This document shows positions 11,882-23,041 of a stretch of 64,000 nt of DNA, one piece after another. Source of the DNA: Dichetophora obliterata (lineage: Eukaryota; Arthropoda; Insecta; Diptera; Sciomyzidae); the NCBI GenBank assembly GCA_963920525.1, contig OY986440.1:17718191-17782190 (forward strand), in the 5' to 3' direction. Numbering within the stretch: position 1 is the stretch's first letter; each line of letters begins with the position of its first letter. A model generated the notes under the pieces. That model was not told the origin of the DNA. It did no database searches and was given only the letters and a program-made list of their open reading frames with translations. Made by a program: the position numbers and the translations under genes.

Positions 11882-13040
11882 TCTATATATATAAAATAGG
11901 ATGTGTGTATGTATGTAACGTATGGACTCCAAAACGGCTAGGCCGATTTTGATGAAATTTTCAGGTAATGTTCATCTTGGTACGGTGGGTAACATAGGCT
12001 ATATTTGGACCCGATAGGTGGCGCTGGGGTGGACTTATATCGAAAATTTGAATTTATGGACCAATTTAACTGAAATTCAGGGGCCGAATTACAGCATCCG
12101 TGATCGAACGGAATCTGCTGACTTTTGTTAGTTTCGTATGACAGCTGCCGTGAACGAGTAAAATATATCGATTTCTAAGTATGAACGAGAAATTGGTGAC
12201 GAATTTCGGGATTATGTCTTCCGTGAACGAGCAAATGTTCGATGTAGTTTTTCGAAATTTCATTCGATTGGAAAATTGTAGACGAGTGGGACTATTTGCT
12301 TTGCATATACAAAAATGTAAGTTATTTTTACATTTAAAATATTAATAATTATTAAAATATGTGTTATTTAAGAACAAATGTTAATGAAATAAACACGACT
12401 CAGTAAATTTAGCTAGCGGAATTCCTATCGAGCCCATCGACTTGACAACGACGACTGTTAATTTATAGGATCATTTGACAAGAAACCTTAATGCCGCCAA
12501 CCCACCAAAAAAGGATTTATTGTGTAAGGACCTTATTAAATAATCTGTGATACAATGCACTCTGCAATTTGTTTTTACATGTAGGAGAGAAAAAATATTC
12601 TTTGTACATCAAATTTTAGTGATTTTTAATTTTTTTTTTTTATGAAAAAAGACAAAAATAAAATAAATTTTGTTAAGAATTAAACAAATTTTTAATTTTC
12701 TTTCGAAAACAATATAGATTCCTTTACTGGAGTGAAGTTAAAATACCCCACAGCTTTATTTTAGTATATTCCAAGTTTCGTTTAATAAAAAAGTTTCAAT
12801 TAAAACTTCACATAATATAAAACACTTAAACTCCATTTCACACAGAGTTTCTAACTTCTTTTTTAAAAATTTATAATTTTATTGTGATATAATTTTCTTT
12901 TTTGTCATGATAAGAGCATAATCATACAATTTCTTTATTCTTATTCTCAGCGAGAAAAAGTTTCTCTTTTAACCTCTATTTGAGCAACATACAAAGCAAA
13001 GCTAACAAGATATTTAAAGTGCTTTAAATGAAACACATAT

Positions 13041-13320
13041 ATGTTGGTTTTCTATGCTTTAAATACAAAATCTAAATGTTTGATAGTTTAAATCATTCTT
13101 GATTTTAAATACAATTTCTAGTTGTTTGATAGTTAAAAATTGTTTATTGAGCTTAAGGTCAGGTTAGAACAAAAAAAGAGCAATTGATTGTTCTAACCTG
13201 ACCTAAAGCTCAATAAGCGATTTTAAACTATCAAACAACTAGAATTTGTATTTAAAATCATGAATGATTTAAACCATCAAACATTTAGAATTTAAATACA
13301 AAATCATAGAAAATCAACAT
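13041..13320. repeat. Large palindrome with 130-bp arms and 19-bp spacer
   Basis: The arm 13041-13170 ends ...AAGGTCAGGTTAGAAC and is mirrored from GTTCTAACCTGACCT at 13190 to 13320, with roughly 90% identity. The spacer is 13171-13189. The structure would fold as one long hairpin. It is inserted within the Harbinger element and has no coding capacity; a foldback MITE is likely. Confidence 0.85.
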
Positions 13321-13482
13321 AATAAATAGGTCATTTAGAAAACTTGAAATACATATATTTAATTTTAAAATAACGCAGGTTTACAAATAAGGGTCAACTT
13401 TTGGACCAAAGATGAATTATGATGAATTAGTCGGACTATATCTTTTAAACGCATTTGAAATTATGAAATATCTGTTAAACAA

Positions 13483-14490
13483 TCAATGCCATTGGCAAAA
13501 AGTAAAACATATACAAAAATTGCAAAAACTGTCCATTCGACAAATATGTTGTTGCTGCTGTCGATCGTTTAGTATATGCTGCTGCTGTTGTTGGAAATTA
13601 ATGTCTTCCGCCTTTGTCATGTTTTTGTCCATACCATAAATTGTCTTAGCGCCACTGCCATCCTTGTTAGCAACAGCACCATTAATGCGTGATGTAGGGT
13701 TAAAATCGCCTACGTTTACACCCTTAGCTGACGGAAAAGGGCTGTGAGTGCCGTAACTATAGACGGACGGCATGAGTGAGTCATAGGGAAGTGTGGAGCA
13801 GTGTGCAATAAAACCAGCGTCACTAAAAAAACCAACAAATTATATACCTCTTTAAATTTAACTAGCATTTTGTGCATGTTACTTACATTAGTTTGTACTC
13901 ATCACTCTTTTGCTCTCATGCTTTTCGTGGCAGTTCATCGGTTTGCTTGGACGTTACTTTTTTATCCTGTGGACAGATTGTTTTTGTGATAGTCAAAATC
14001 ATGGTAGAACTAGTAAAGGTATATGCATTTCTGACTGCTCTCTTTTTCTCATAGCCAGAATTGTCAAACTCAAGCGTTTTGCTATTCTTGCCTATTTTTG
14101 CTTTCTTATCGCATTCTCATCGTTTTCAGATTTTGTATGGGCTGTCAACTTCGTTTTGACAGTTCCGGCAGTCTGTCTCTCTGAAATGCATCTACCTTCT
14201 CTAATTCTACTATGGTCAAAACTAATGTGGGTGCTACATTTAAGGCACTCATTACAGCAGTTTTGCCATTTTATGACGGGCTGCCGTTGCTGTCGGAAGA
14301 GTCGCTGCTGTCATTGGTCATTGCTGCCAGCTGCGCTGATGTAGTTGTACTGCTGCCACCGATTCCAGCAATAATTAAGCGTTTGTACAAGGCAAGCGCA
14401 CAAAGGCTTTGTGTATTTTGCCACGTTGCCTCGAATCCAGGACAGCTTGCGTCTCAGTGTGACCAGAATCGTAAAATCTTTTAAATGAAA
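13483..14490 (-). other. Unassigned coding-like segments inside the Harbinger element
   Basis: The minus strand of 13830-13483 encodes a low-repeat open segment (MPSVYSYGTHSPFPSAKG... then FQQQQQHILNDRQQQQHI) that begins after a possible splice acceptor (TTTTTTTAG). A second open stretch ends near 14300 with a Ser/Asp-rich sequence (TTTSAQLAAMTNDSSDSSD). GC content and CTG/CAG content are higher than in the surrounding DNA. This could be the second (Myb/SANT-like) Harbinger gene or a captured host exon. I do not recognise the family. Confidence 0.3.
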
Positions 14491-14708
14491 AAAGTGAAAG
14501 CCATGCAATTAGAAGCTAATTTTGCTGTCAAGTTAAAAACTTACATGAACGTAACTTTTGTCAATGGGCGAAAACAATTAATGGTGTGACCATACCACAC
14601 TACAATTAGAAAAATCAGAAGTAAATGAAACACTATATAGCTCTAACGATACGGTTAATACCGAAAAATACTTACTATATCGGTATATAGTTAATACTTA
14701 CTATCATC

Positions 14709-15736
14709 GAGTTTAAACTATGGTATCCTTTCCTATTAAAAAACATATGCTCATTGTTTGTTGGTTTCTGCAAGCCAATATGAGTGCCATCTATGCAACC
14801 AATGACTGAAAGATAAATATAAAGTATACAAAAATTATCATGGGGTATAATATCATGATTAAAATATTTAACCTCCAGGAATTTTATATTTCGTTATGAA
14901 AAATTCCTTGCAGTTTGCCAGAGCCGCTGGTGTAAATTGAATCATTTTTGGACACAGCTTCCTTTCTATTTCCACTAAGACCCTTGATGCAATTTTGGAC
15001 ACACCGCTTTGGCACAGTCCAAGGCAATAATTATTAAAAACTGTGTGCTGATAGCTACCACTGGCCAATAGTGATATCGTCACTGCTAACTGGAGCATTT
15101 TAGGCACATGCGTCGACGTATGACCCTCAATGCTAAGCTCGTCCAGCACATATTTAAAAGCTTCATTTGAAAGCCGGTAGCGTTTTACAAATCTGAAAAC
15201 AATTCATATTACTTTGTGTTGCTTTCATGCTTTTTAAGAATAATTGCCACCGCTTAAATAATTTGTTCTTACTTTTATTAAACGTATCCTTCTCGGGATT
15301 TAACGGGTCTCCTTAGTTCAAAAGTATCAAAAGATATCTCATTTAAGAGTTCACATTTCAATTTTTTAATAAGTGAACATTTTTTGTACAACTTATTTCA
15401 CATTAAAAAAATTTGGTTGTTTTCATATACTTGAAATGGCAACTTTTTGCAAATTTATTTCCCACTGAATTTTATCTCCTAAGCCATTCAAGACCAACAT
15501 TTTATTTTTGCACTTTTGGATAAAAGAGGCCCAAATACATTTAATAAAAGCAAGATAAAAATTATTTATGCGTGGGCCATAAACTGCACTTATGCCAGTT
15601 TTTATGTGACTTACGCTGCTTGAGGCAATGACAAGGGATTGCTACTATCCCGAATTTTTCTTCTCGCTATTCGTTGATTCACTATGTTTTCTTCCGATTC
15701 CGAGGAGTTTAAATAAAAATATATCAATGGAAACAT
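14709..15736 (-). pseudogene. HARBI1-type transposase, 5' three exons only
   Basis: Three exons join in frame. Exon 1, 15736-15615, opens with ATG and has a GTAAGT donor. Exon 2, 15192-14873, follows a TTTTCAG acceptor and encodes FVKRYRLSNEAF, LLASGSYQ and GVSKIASRVL. Exon 3 starts at 14805 after a TTTCAG acceptor and encodes VIGCIDGTHIGLQKP, which holds the first catalytic Asp, then MFFNRKGYHSLN. The gene stops making sense after about 14712, so the second and third acidic residues are missing. The protein family normally cuts and pastes PIF/Harbinger DNA with a Myb-like partner. Confidence 0.7.
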
Positions 15737-16119
15737 TTTATATTTGATATAAAATCGACAAACAAAATCACGTCAACACAATTTAATTACAAAATAGTAT
15801 TTGACAGCTAGAGATGATGAAATAATCGATTGCTGCCATACAAAAATTTTGACTCATGTTCGATCGAATGCTGTAATACGAAAAAATAATCGGAGTGGAA
15901 TTTTATTCGATTCGAAAGCTCGTTCGTTCACGGATGCTGTAATTTGGCCCGAGAATGTATGTTTGTTTGATCATAAGAAAATAATTTGTGTATAAATGGA
16001 CACAGTAGGTGGCGCTGGGGTGGACTTATTTCGAAAATTCGATGACGTGAAAAATATATAAATACTTTTAGTTTTATTTTATAACGAGGGGAGTAGCGAA
16101 GCACACCGGGTTCAGCTAG

Positions 16120-16549
16120 TTTTACATAAAACTAAAATCTATAAAGTTTCTTGACGATTGATGAACGTTTAGAAGTCGCTTAAGATAGTTGGAGAAGCGT
16201 TTTACAAGAGCTTTTCTTATTTTTTATTAAAAAAAGTAATAAAATCAACGCTTGGACTATATTTATTAAAAAAATCTGGTATGCACATCGTTTAGTACTG
16301 TCAAACTGAGATATCAAACAAAAATTAGCTATCAAACATAAAAATTGGATGAAAAGTAACAAAGTTGTGAAAATAAATTTCAAAAACCCAAATGTGTAAA
16401 AAATGCAATGAAAAGTTTTGAATCAACATTTAATACAAATGCAAAAGTATGGTGTTATTACGTTGAATAACTTGGTCATTATGAAATTTATATTCAGAAG
16501 TGTAACATTTGTTACATTTTTACGAAAAAAAATCCACAAAAATGCAATA
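16120..16549. other. No gene seen
   Basis: AT-rich spacer between the Helitron-like end and the TTAA-flanked element. Nothing recognised. Confidence 0.5.
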
Positions 16550-16781
16550 TTAACCCTGGATAACCAATGTTAATCGTTTCGACTAACACTGCTCATTATT
16601 TTGCTCAAAACTTTTTTTCTCTCTCATCTGATCGTGTTCTCTATCCATATTGTAGTAACCACAATAGTTGTTAAGCTGCCCTCGTTGTGTTCGGATGTAT
16701 TTGGCTTTTTAATTGGATGGTGTGAATCTTTTCATAAATGTAGTGTACGTCGAAGCGACTAACATTAGCCTTAACGTCACT

Positions 16782-17404
16782 TTTTATACCCCCACGCGTA
16801 CTGCTTTAGGGGTATATTAACTTGATTACTCTGTTCGAAGCGCTAATAAGAAGACGTGGTAGGTATAGAAAAGTACATATATTTTTGATCAGCATTACCT
16901 CCTGAGTCGATTAAGCTATGTCCGTCTATCCGTATGTCTGTCTGTCGACACCATTAGAGCCACAATTTGTAAGCTATCACAATGAAATCAAAAATATATG
17001 CTTCTATTCAAAAAACGAAGATAAAATTCGAGAATGAGCAAAATCGGATGAACACCACGCCTTCCTCCCATACGAAGTGACTTTATCGGTTTCTCTTAAA
17101 ATACCACAAAAATTAATACATGAACTTGGAATTTTGCACATTAGCTTTGGAATAAAATATTCACCACATATTTGAAATTTGTCAAAATTGGATCAAAACC
17201 ACGCCCACCTCACACACAAAGTGGCGTTATTATAATACAAAACCTTCATAAATTCAACAAAATTATGGTTTAAACTTAATATATATTTGGATAAAAGTTG
17301 GCCCCATAAAAGTGGGGTCATCAAAATAATACAACATTGACAACTTCGTATATACTAAAATACGGATGTGGGGGTATTTTAACTTCGGTCCAGTCGAAGT
17401 TAAG
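16782..17404 (+). repeat. Dispersed repeat, copy 1 (TACCCCCAC ends, 3' hairpin)
   Basis: The repeat starts TTTTTATACCCCCACG and ends GTGGGGGTATTTTAACTTCGG, followed by a short hairpin (TTAACTTCG...CGAAGTTAA). Internal words such as GAGTCGATT.AGC.ATGTCCG and ATCAGCATTACCTCC are shared with the copy at 24261-24972. The same style of repeat is common in fly genomes. It has no coding capacity and I cannot assign its class. Confidence 0.65.
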
Positions 17405-17707
17405 TACTTTGTTGTAGGAATATAGTGTTTTTGTTATAAGTTTGTTGTAGTGGTGCAGCGAATTGTGTCTCTTGTGCTAAACAATTGATTTCAACTTTTT
17501 TATTTAAATAATAATAAAAAATGCTTTACTCGTTTAATGATAGAAGAGCCTTTGAGGTTTTTTATATTTATTTACTATTTTTTTTTTTTCAATAATCTTA
17601 TATGATATATCTCGAACTGATGAAATAAGTAGCTTATGAAAATATGTAAAAAATAAAAAAAAACAAAGACGACCATTATTAATGTTTTTGATTTCGAGTA
17701 AAATAAA

Positions 17708-18626
17708 AAGGGTCCGCCAAATAACTTTTTTTTTGAAAATTCTATAAAAAAAAACTACTAGATATTTTCTCAAATTTCTTTTTTTATTTGAAAGTACAAT
17801 TCTTCCGGTTAATAATGAAAAATAATTTTATTCAAATGGCTACCTCGGCTGGCCATGCAGTAGCCTACACGATCGGTCCAATTTTTAAGCACATTATCGA
17901 TTGTGTGCTGCTGTATTTCACGAATGGGTTCACGAATATTGTCCTTTAAAGCGTCAATTGTCTCTGGATGTCGGCGTAAGACTTATCTTTGAGGGCACCC
18001 CACAAATAATAGTCCAACGGTGTCAAATCGCAGCTCCGAGGTGGCCAAACGACATCAGCTCTGCGGCTGATAATGCGATCTTCAAAAACAGGGCGCAAAA
18101 CATCGAGTGTTGCTTCGGCTGTGTGGCACGTAGCGCCGTCCTGTTGAAACCAAATGTTTCCAATATCCTCCTCTTCAATTTTTGTGAACAAAAATTTGTT
18201 CAACATGGCCCGATAACGATCGCCATTGACTGTAACGGCCACTCCTTGCTCATTTTCGAAGAAAAATGACCCAATTATGCCTCTGGACCAAAATCCGCAC
18301 CAAACAGTGACTCGTTTTGGGTGAAGCGGCTTTTCAATGTATGCGTGCGGATTTTCTGTGCCCCAAATGCGACAATTTTGCTTGTTGACATACCCGCCAA
18401 GATCAAAATGAGCTTCATCTGAAAAGATGATTTTTTTTGGCAAAATCGGCATCTTCTGCATCAAAGTAATGTCGCAATATTTCCCAGCGTTGTTCAAGCG
18501 TATACACAACCATATTCGTTCAGCGGAAGGATAAAACTAATTATCTGTCAAATCAGACATGAGCTAAGTGTTACCATTCACGAAATAAGCACTAGTTGAA
18601 AAAAAACGTTATATGGCGGACCCTGT
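17708..18626 (-). mobile_element. mariner-like element, DD41D type, internally deleted
   Basis: Ends AAGGGTCCGCCAAATAAC and the inverse GTTATATGGCGGACCCT mark the element. The main frame 18509-17946 encodes the catalytic half of the transposase: FSDEAHF (first Asp), HPKRVTVWCG, FQQDGATCHTA (second Asp) and LTPLDYYLWG (third Asp). I count 41 residues between the second and third Asp, so DD41D rather than the usual DD34D. A frameshift near 17945 is followed by the rest of the C-terminus (HTIDNVLKNWTDRVGYCMAS). The N-terminal DNA-binding part is absent. DD41D elements are the 'rosa' group first known from tephritid flies. Confidence 0.8.
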
Positions 18627-18763
18627 ACATAGTTTTTCCATTTTCAACAGCCTTTAATGTATTTTATGTACCAACAGCTCCTCTATAACGAGTTTTGGAG
18701 CGTGTTAGTCGAATCGACTAACATTGGTTATAACGTATTAGAAATATGATTGGTTATCCAGGG

Positions 18764-20019
18764 TTAAAAAAACGACAGGTTGGGTGGCTATGGAAAACTA
18801 TATAGCTTTTCGTGCAAAAAATTACAAAAACAAAAAATCGGAAAAGGTTATAGCTTTTGAAACTTGACTTTTTTCAAAAATCTTGTAAGTGCCTGTTTTT
18901 GGCATTGCCAAAAATCCCTTAAAATCCACTAATACAAAATTTAAAAAATTAACTTCACGGTTGGCTATTCCATAGTCTTAAGCTAATTTGTGCAAAAACT
19001 TACAAAGCTATTATAGCCAATTAAACTATCAATAGAGTTATTAGTAAAACTGCAGATTCTGAAAAAAAATTTGATGCAGCTTAAATGTAAATTCATTTAT
19101 TTTTACAAAGTACCATAAATTCATCAAAAATGTAATTTTTAATTTTAACCGAAAAAATATTAAAAGTAAAAATTTGTTTAAAACTTCATATTTATTTCAA
19201 GAATAATAAAATAAATCTAAATAAAGTTATTTGGAGTATTAAATTCATAAAATCACAGTGGGTTAAAAAAAACATATAAGAAAAAATAAAATAGTAAATA
19301 AAAACTACAAGATAAAACTATAAAACTCTTTAATATGCGCTAAATATGAGTAAAATATGCAATTAAAAATATTTTTCTAGCATTTTTTTATCGGTTCAAA
19401 AATTAATATTACATGTTATTTAACAAAAAAGAAAAAACAATTCTATAATACAAATAAAATTAATTTATCAAAAACAACAAAAATATGAAGTGAACATAAA
19501 AGAAATAATTATAAGTGACACCATATGATAGCACTTTTCACACAATAAGTAAGCCATACACACTTGAAACTAGGGACAATGTATAGTAAAACTGCGTTCT
19601 CACTTTATAGTGAACGTCAATATTTTTCAAAAGTGCTTTAAAGTAAAAAAGGATTTGTTAAAAAAAAATTTATTTATATACAATTTATTTAAAAACAACG
19701 AGACAAGTAATGCCATTATTATTTATGTTTATTTGTTAGTGTCAACACTGCTAGAAATAAATTAAACAAAGCTTACTGCAATTGTAAACATAAGCCAGGT
19801 TAAAACACAGGGTGGTTCAGATGTCATAAAAAATTAAATTAATGTTATAATCTCTTTTTTTGTTAATGTTAAGACAATTTTCCTTTTGAGCAATTATTTT
19901 TATGCTTGTAAACAATTTCAAATTTTACTTTTTTCTCATATCCATATACATTCCATTATGTTGTCCATCAATTTGGTACAATGCATTGCTAATACTATTA
20001 AAAATTTTTATCTTACTGT
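18764..20019. other. No gene seen
   Basis: Very AT-rich non-coding sequence. Nothing recognisable before the LINE at about 20.0 kb. Confidence 0.5.
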
Positions 20020-23000
20020 ATCAAATGGAATTAAACAATAACAGAGGTAGATATTCTAGGGACAATGTGCGCAATATGGTTAAAATATTCTCCAAACAAA
20101 AAATGGCTTAAATATTTGCCATATTAATGCCCAAAGTATGGTTAAAAAAATCGATGAATTCAGGTACATTTTGTAAAATAGCATGGTTGACATTGTTTGT
20201 GTCACTGAAACTTGGTTTAATGTCAGTATGAATGACGAATTGTTCAAAATTCAAGGTTTTAGTATTTTTCGTGCGGACAGAGTAAGCCATGGGGGTGGTG
20301 TTGCAATATTTGTGAAGGATGGTATCAAATGCAAGCTAGTACGTAAGTCATCTACGGACTGCATTATAGAATATTTATTTATGGAAATTATGCGTGGGTC
20401 TGAAAAAGCTCTGATTGGCTGTGCCTATAGGCCAAATAAAAATGTTGATTTTACTGATGTAACAGATATAATTGGGCAAATTTCAAAACCTTACTCTAAC
20501 ATCGTGATTGTAGGTGATTTTAATAGTAATATCTTAAATGAAACTAGTTTAACTTTAAGCATGAAAAGTCTGGACTATTGCCAGTCAATGATGATACACC
20601 AACGCACTTTTCAAATACGTGCAATACTCTTCTTGACTTATTCTTTGTCAATGATATGGAAAAAACGTTATTTTATAACCAGATTTCGGTTCTAGTTTTT
20701 TCAAAACACGACTTAAATTTTTTAACATTTGATTTTAAGCCAGATATTTGTCCTCAAAGCTTCAGTTATCGAGATTTTAAGCACATTGACTATGCTAGTT
20801 TGAATGCAGAAGTTGATTCTATCAATTGGTGCTGTATATACAACAAAGATTCTGTCGACAGCCAAGTTGAATTCTTACAAAATAAAATTAGTTATCTTTT
20901 TGATAAGTTTGTTTCCATTAAAACTAAAACAATAATTAACCCTGCAAGACCTTGGTTTAATAGTAACATTAAATAAATTATTGCTGATCGTAACAGATCA
21001 TATAATCGATGGAAACGCTACAAGACACCCGAACTGTATAATATGTACTATTTGTTAAAAAAAAATCTATCTATCGATGCTATAAAAAAGCTAAGATCCA
21101 GTTTTATGAAAGCCGTTTCTCGTCATTGAAGGATGGAAAAAAAACTTGGAAGGAAATCCGGGGTATAGGAATCGGTAAAAGAACTACTCAAAGCTCCGTC
21201 TCTGTAGATAGTGAAGATGATCTCAATGAAAAATTTGCGAATATTTCAGTGCCACTAGTCACTGAAAACTTTTATAAAAATTCTACCAGTGTTACTAGAA
21301 GCTACGTTTCTTTTAAATTTAATCATGTTACTGAGGCTGATGTTCTTCTAAGCTTTTTGTCAATAAAATCAAATACTGCAGGCGCTGATAATATTCACCC
21401 GGTTTTCATGAAAGCATTCATTCCTAAACTGCTGTCTTATGTTACCTTTATTTATAATAATAACTTAACCAGATGAGTTTTTCCTCAAAACTGGAAGCAG
21501 GCGAAACTCTTGCCAATACCAAAAACCGATAAAGAATACAGACCTATAGCAATTTTGTCTTATCTTGCGAAAGTCTTGGAACTATTAATTTTCAAACAAA
21601 TGAATGCTTATCTCACAAAAAACTGTCTGATTTCGAAAAAGCAATCAGGATTCAGATCTAAACGTGGATGTGTGACTGCCTTTATAGACGTCGTTGAGGA
21701 GATTCGGTCCGAACTGGATGTTAACAAGGTTACCATCCTAACTTTGCTATATCATTCTAAAGCTTTTGATACTGTAAGCCATGAGATACTTGTCACAAAA
21801 TTTTTGAAAGTTTATAGTTTTGAGCAGCGAACCTCATTGAATCATATTTGACTGAAAGATTGCAGGCCGTCAGCTGTGGTGATACTTTGTCGTCATACAT
21901 TTGTCTAACCAGAGGTGTCCCTCAGGGCTCAGTTCTGGAACCTCTGCTTTTCTCCATTTATATCTATGATTTCCCTTCTGTTCTAAGTAACTGTGAGATA
22001 CACATGTATGCAGATGACGTTCAACTGTACTCTTCTTGCACTTTAATCGACCTAAACAAAACTATAAATGATACTAATGAAAGCCTGGAAAAAGTTAACG
22101 ACTGGGCACAAAGAAATGGTTTGGCGCTGAACCCAAGAAAGTCACAATCTTTAGTGATTTAAAAAAAAATTATTGATACTGCTAACTTGCCAAAATTAAT
22201 CTTAAATAACACCAACATCGAATTTGTGTCAACTGCCAAAAATCTTGGTGTCGTTTTCAATCAAAGTCTTACTTGGAACAGGCATATAACTAACGTTATT
22301 GGTAAGGTCTATGGAATGCTTCGAGGGCTCTGGCCTTCTCAGTACTTTACTCCGCATAAAATAAGAATGCTTATCGCGAAAACATATCTCATTCCTACTC
22401 TCCTGTTTGGCTCCGAAATTTTTGGCAGTTGTGACTCTATTAGTAAGCAAAAACTGAACATTGTCTACAACAACATCGCAAGATATGTCTTTGGCCTTAA
22501 ACGCTATGCTCGTGATTCAGAACATGCTAAAAAAATATTTGATTTCGTTTGACAATTTTTTACAATATGAAACCTTAATCATGCTTCATAAAATCATTTA
22601 TACAAAAGAACTTGAGTTTTTGTTTAATAAATTTGACTTTTCTCGGTACAGAAGGAATAATATGATAAAGCCTATTAGACACTTCACCCTTGTATCTGAG
22701 CGTCAAATTTTTGTTCATGCCATTCGTCTCTGGAACTCTTTGCCTGTCAACTTACGGAAAATTAGCAATACTTGTATCTTTAGAAAGCCACTACTGATAT
22801 ATTTTTTGTAATTTTATCTAAATCATTCCCAAACTGCTCTTGGGTTTTTTAAAGTTTTACTTATGTGTTATGTTTCCAATACTTCATGTATTTTTTTATT
22901 TTTTTGTTAATTATTTATATCAATATGTACCAGTTAAAGTGTATTCAAAAATGTATTTTAGTGATGCTTTAAATGTTAAGATAATTTATAGTCCTGTAGC

Positions 23001-23041
23001 ATTAGGATTTTTAATGTAATAAATAAATAAATAAATAAATA
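20020..23041 (+). mobile_element. Nearly full-length non-LTR retrotransposon (Jockey/CR1 group), inactivated
   Basis: The plus strand gives, with frameshifts and stops, an endonuclease domain (ICHINAQSM at 20115, VDIVCVTETWF, GGGVAIFVKD, IVIVGDFNSNI), the linker (RPWFNSNIK), RT fingers (LPIPK..EYRPIAILS, SGFRSKRG), a palm with GVPQGSVLEPLLFSIYI and MYADDVQLY (about 22003-22030), and the thumb and C-terminal region (RYVFGLKRY, IRLWNSLPVNLR) to 22811. The 3' end is a TAAATAAATAAATAAA tail at 23019-23041. At least five frame breaks make it dead. A first ORF with zinc knuckles is not seen, so the 5' end is probably incomplete. Confidence 0.85.

Larger units (their letters stand above)
12081..15950. 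mobile_element. PIF/Harbinger element with degenerate transposase
   Basis: Terminal inverted repeats are GGGCCGAATTACAGCATCCG at 12081 and its inverted match GGATGCTGTAATTTGGCCC ending at 15950. The word CCGTGAACGAG recurs in the left arm (near 12142 and 12216) and inverted near 15925, which looks like a set of subterminal binding sites. The minus strand carries HARBI1-type exons (14709-15736). It sits inside the Helitron-like element. The same ends mark short MITEs at 34257, 36951 and 41813, so this is a plausible parent-type copy. A target-site duplication is not clear. Confidence 0.7.
11882..16119 (+). mobile_element. Helitron-like non-autonomous element
   Basis: The left end TCTATATATATAAAA follows an A, and the right end GGGTTCAGCTAG is followed by T. 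This is the 5'-A|TC...CTAG|T-3' arrangement expected for Helitrons. The text after the left end (CCAAAACGGCTAGGCCGATT) and before the right end (GTAGCGAAGCACACCGGG) is the kind seen at the ends of many insect Helitron-like repeats. A near-identical word, AGGTGGCGCTGGGGTGGAC, occurs at 12016 and 16007, one on each side of an inserted Harbinger element. No Rep/helicase is present, and the 3' hairpin is weak. Confidence 0.5.
16554..18763. mobile_element. piggyBac-type non-autonomous element (TTAA target)
   Basis: Perfect 15-bp terminal inverted repeats, CCCTGGATAACCAAT and its inverse, are flanked by TTAA at 16550-16553 and 18764-18767. That is the piggyBac signature (CCC ends, TTAA duplication). 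Each end also carries a palindrome close to GTTAGTCGAATCGACTAAC (16568 and 18704), with a third related copy near 16750. No piggyBac transposase is present. The interior holds a dispersed repeat (16782-17404) and a DD41D mariner (17708-18626). The complete piggyBac at 45599-48415 has different ends, so it is not the direct parent. Confidence 0.75.

Noticed and set aside
13910..14484. Open frames on the plus strand (up to 144 codons)
   Set aside because: They overlap minus-strand coding-like segments and have no family resemblance; probably shadow frames.
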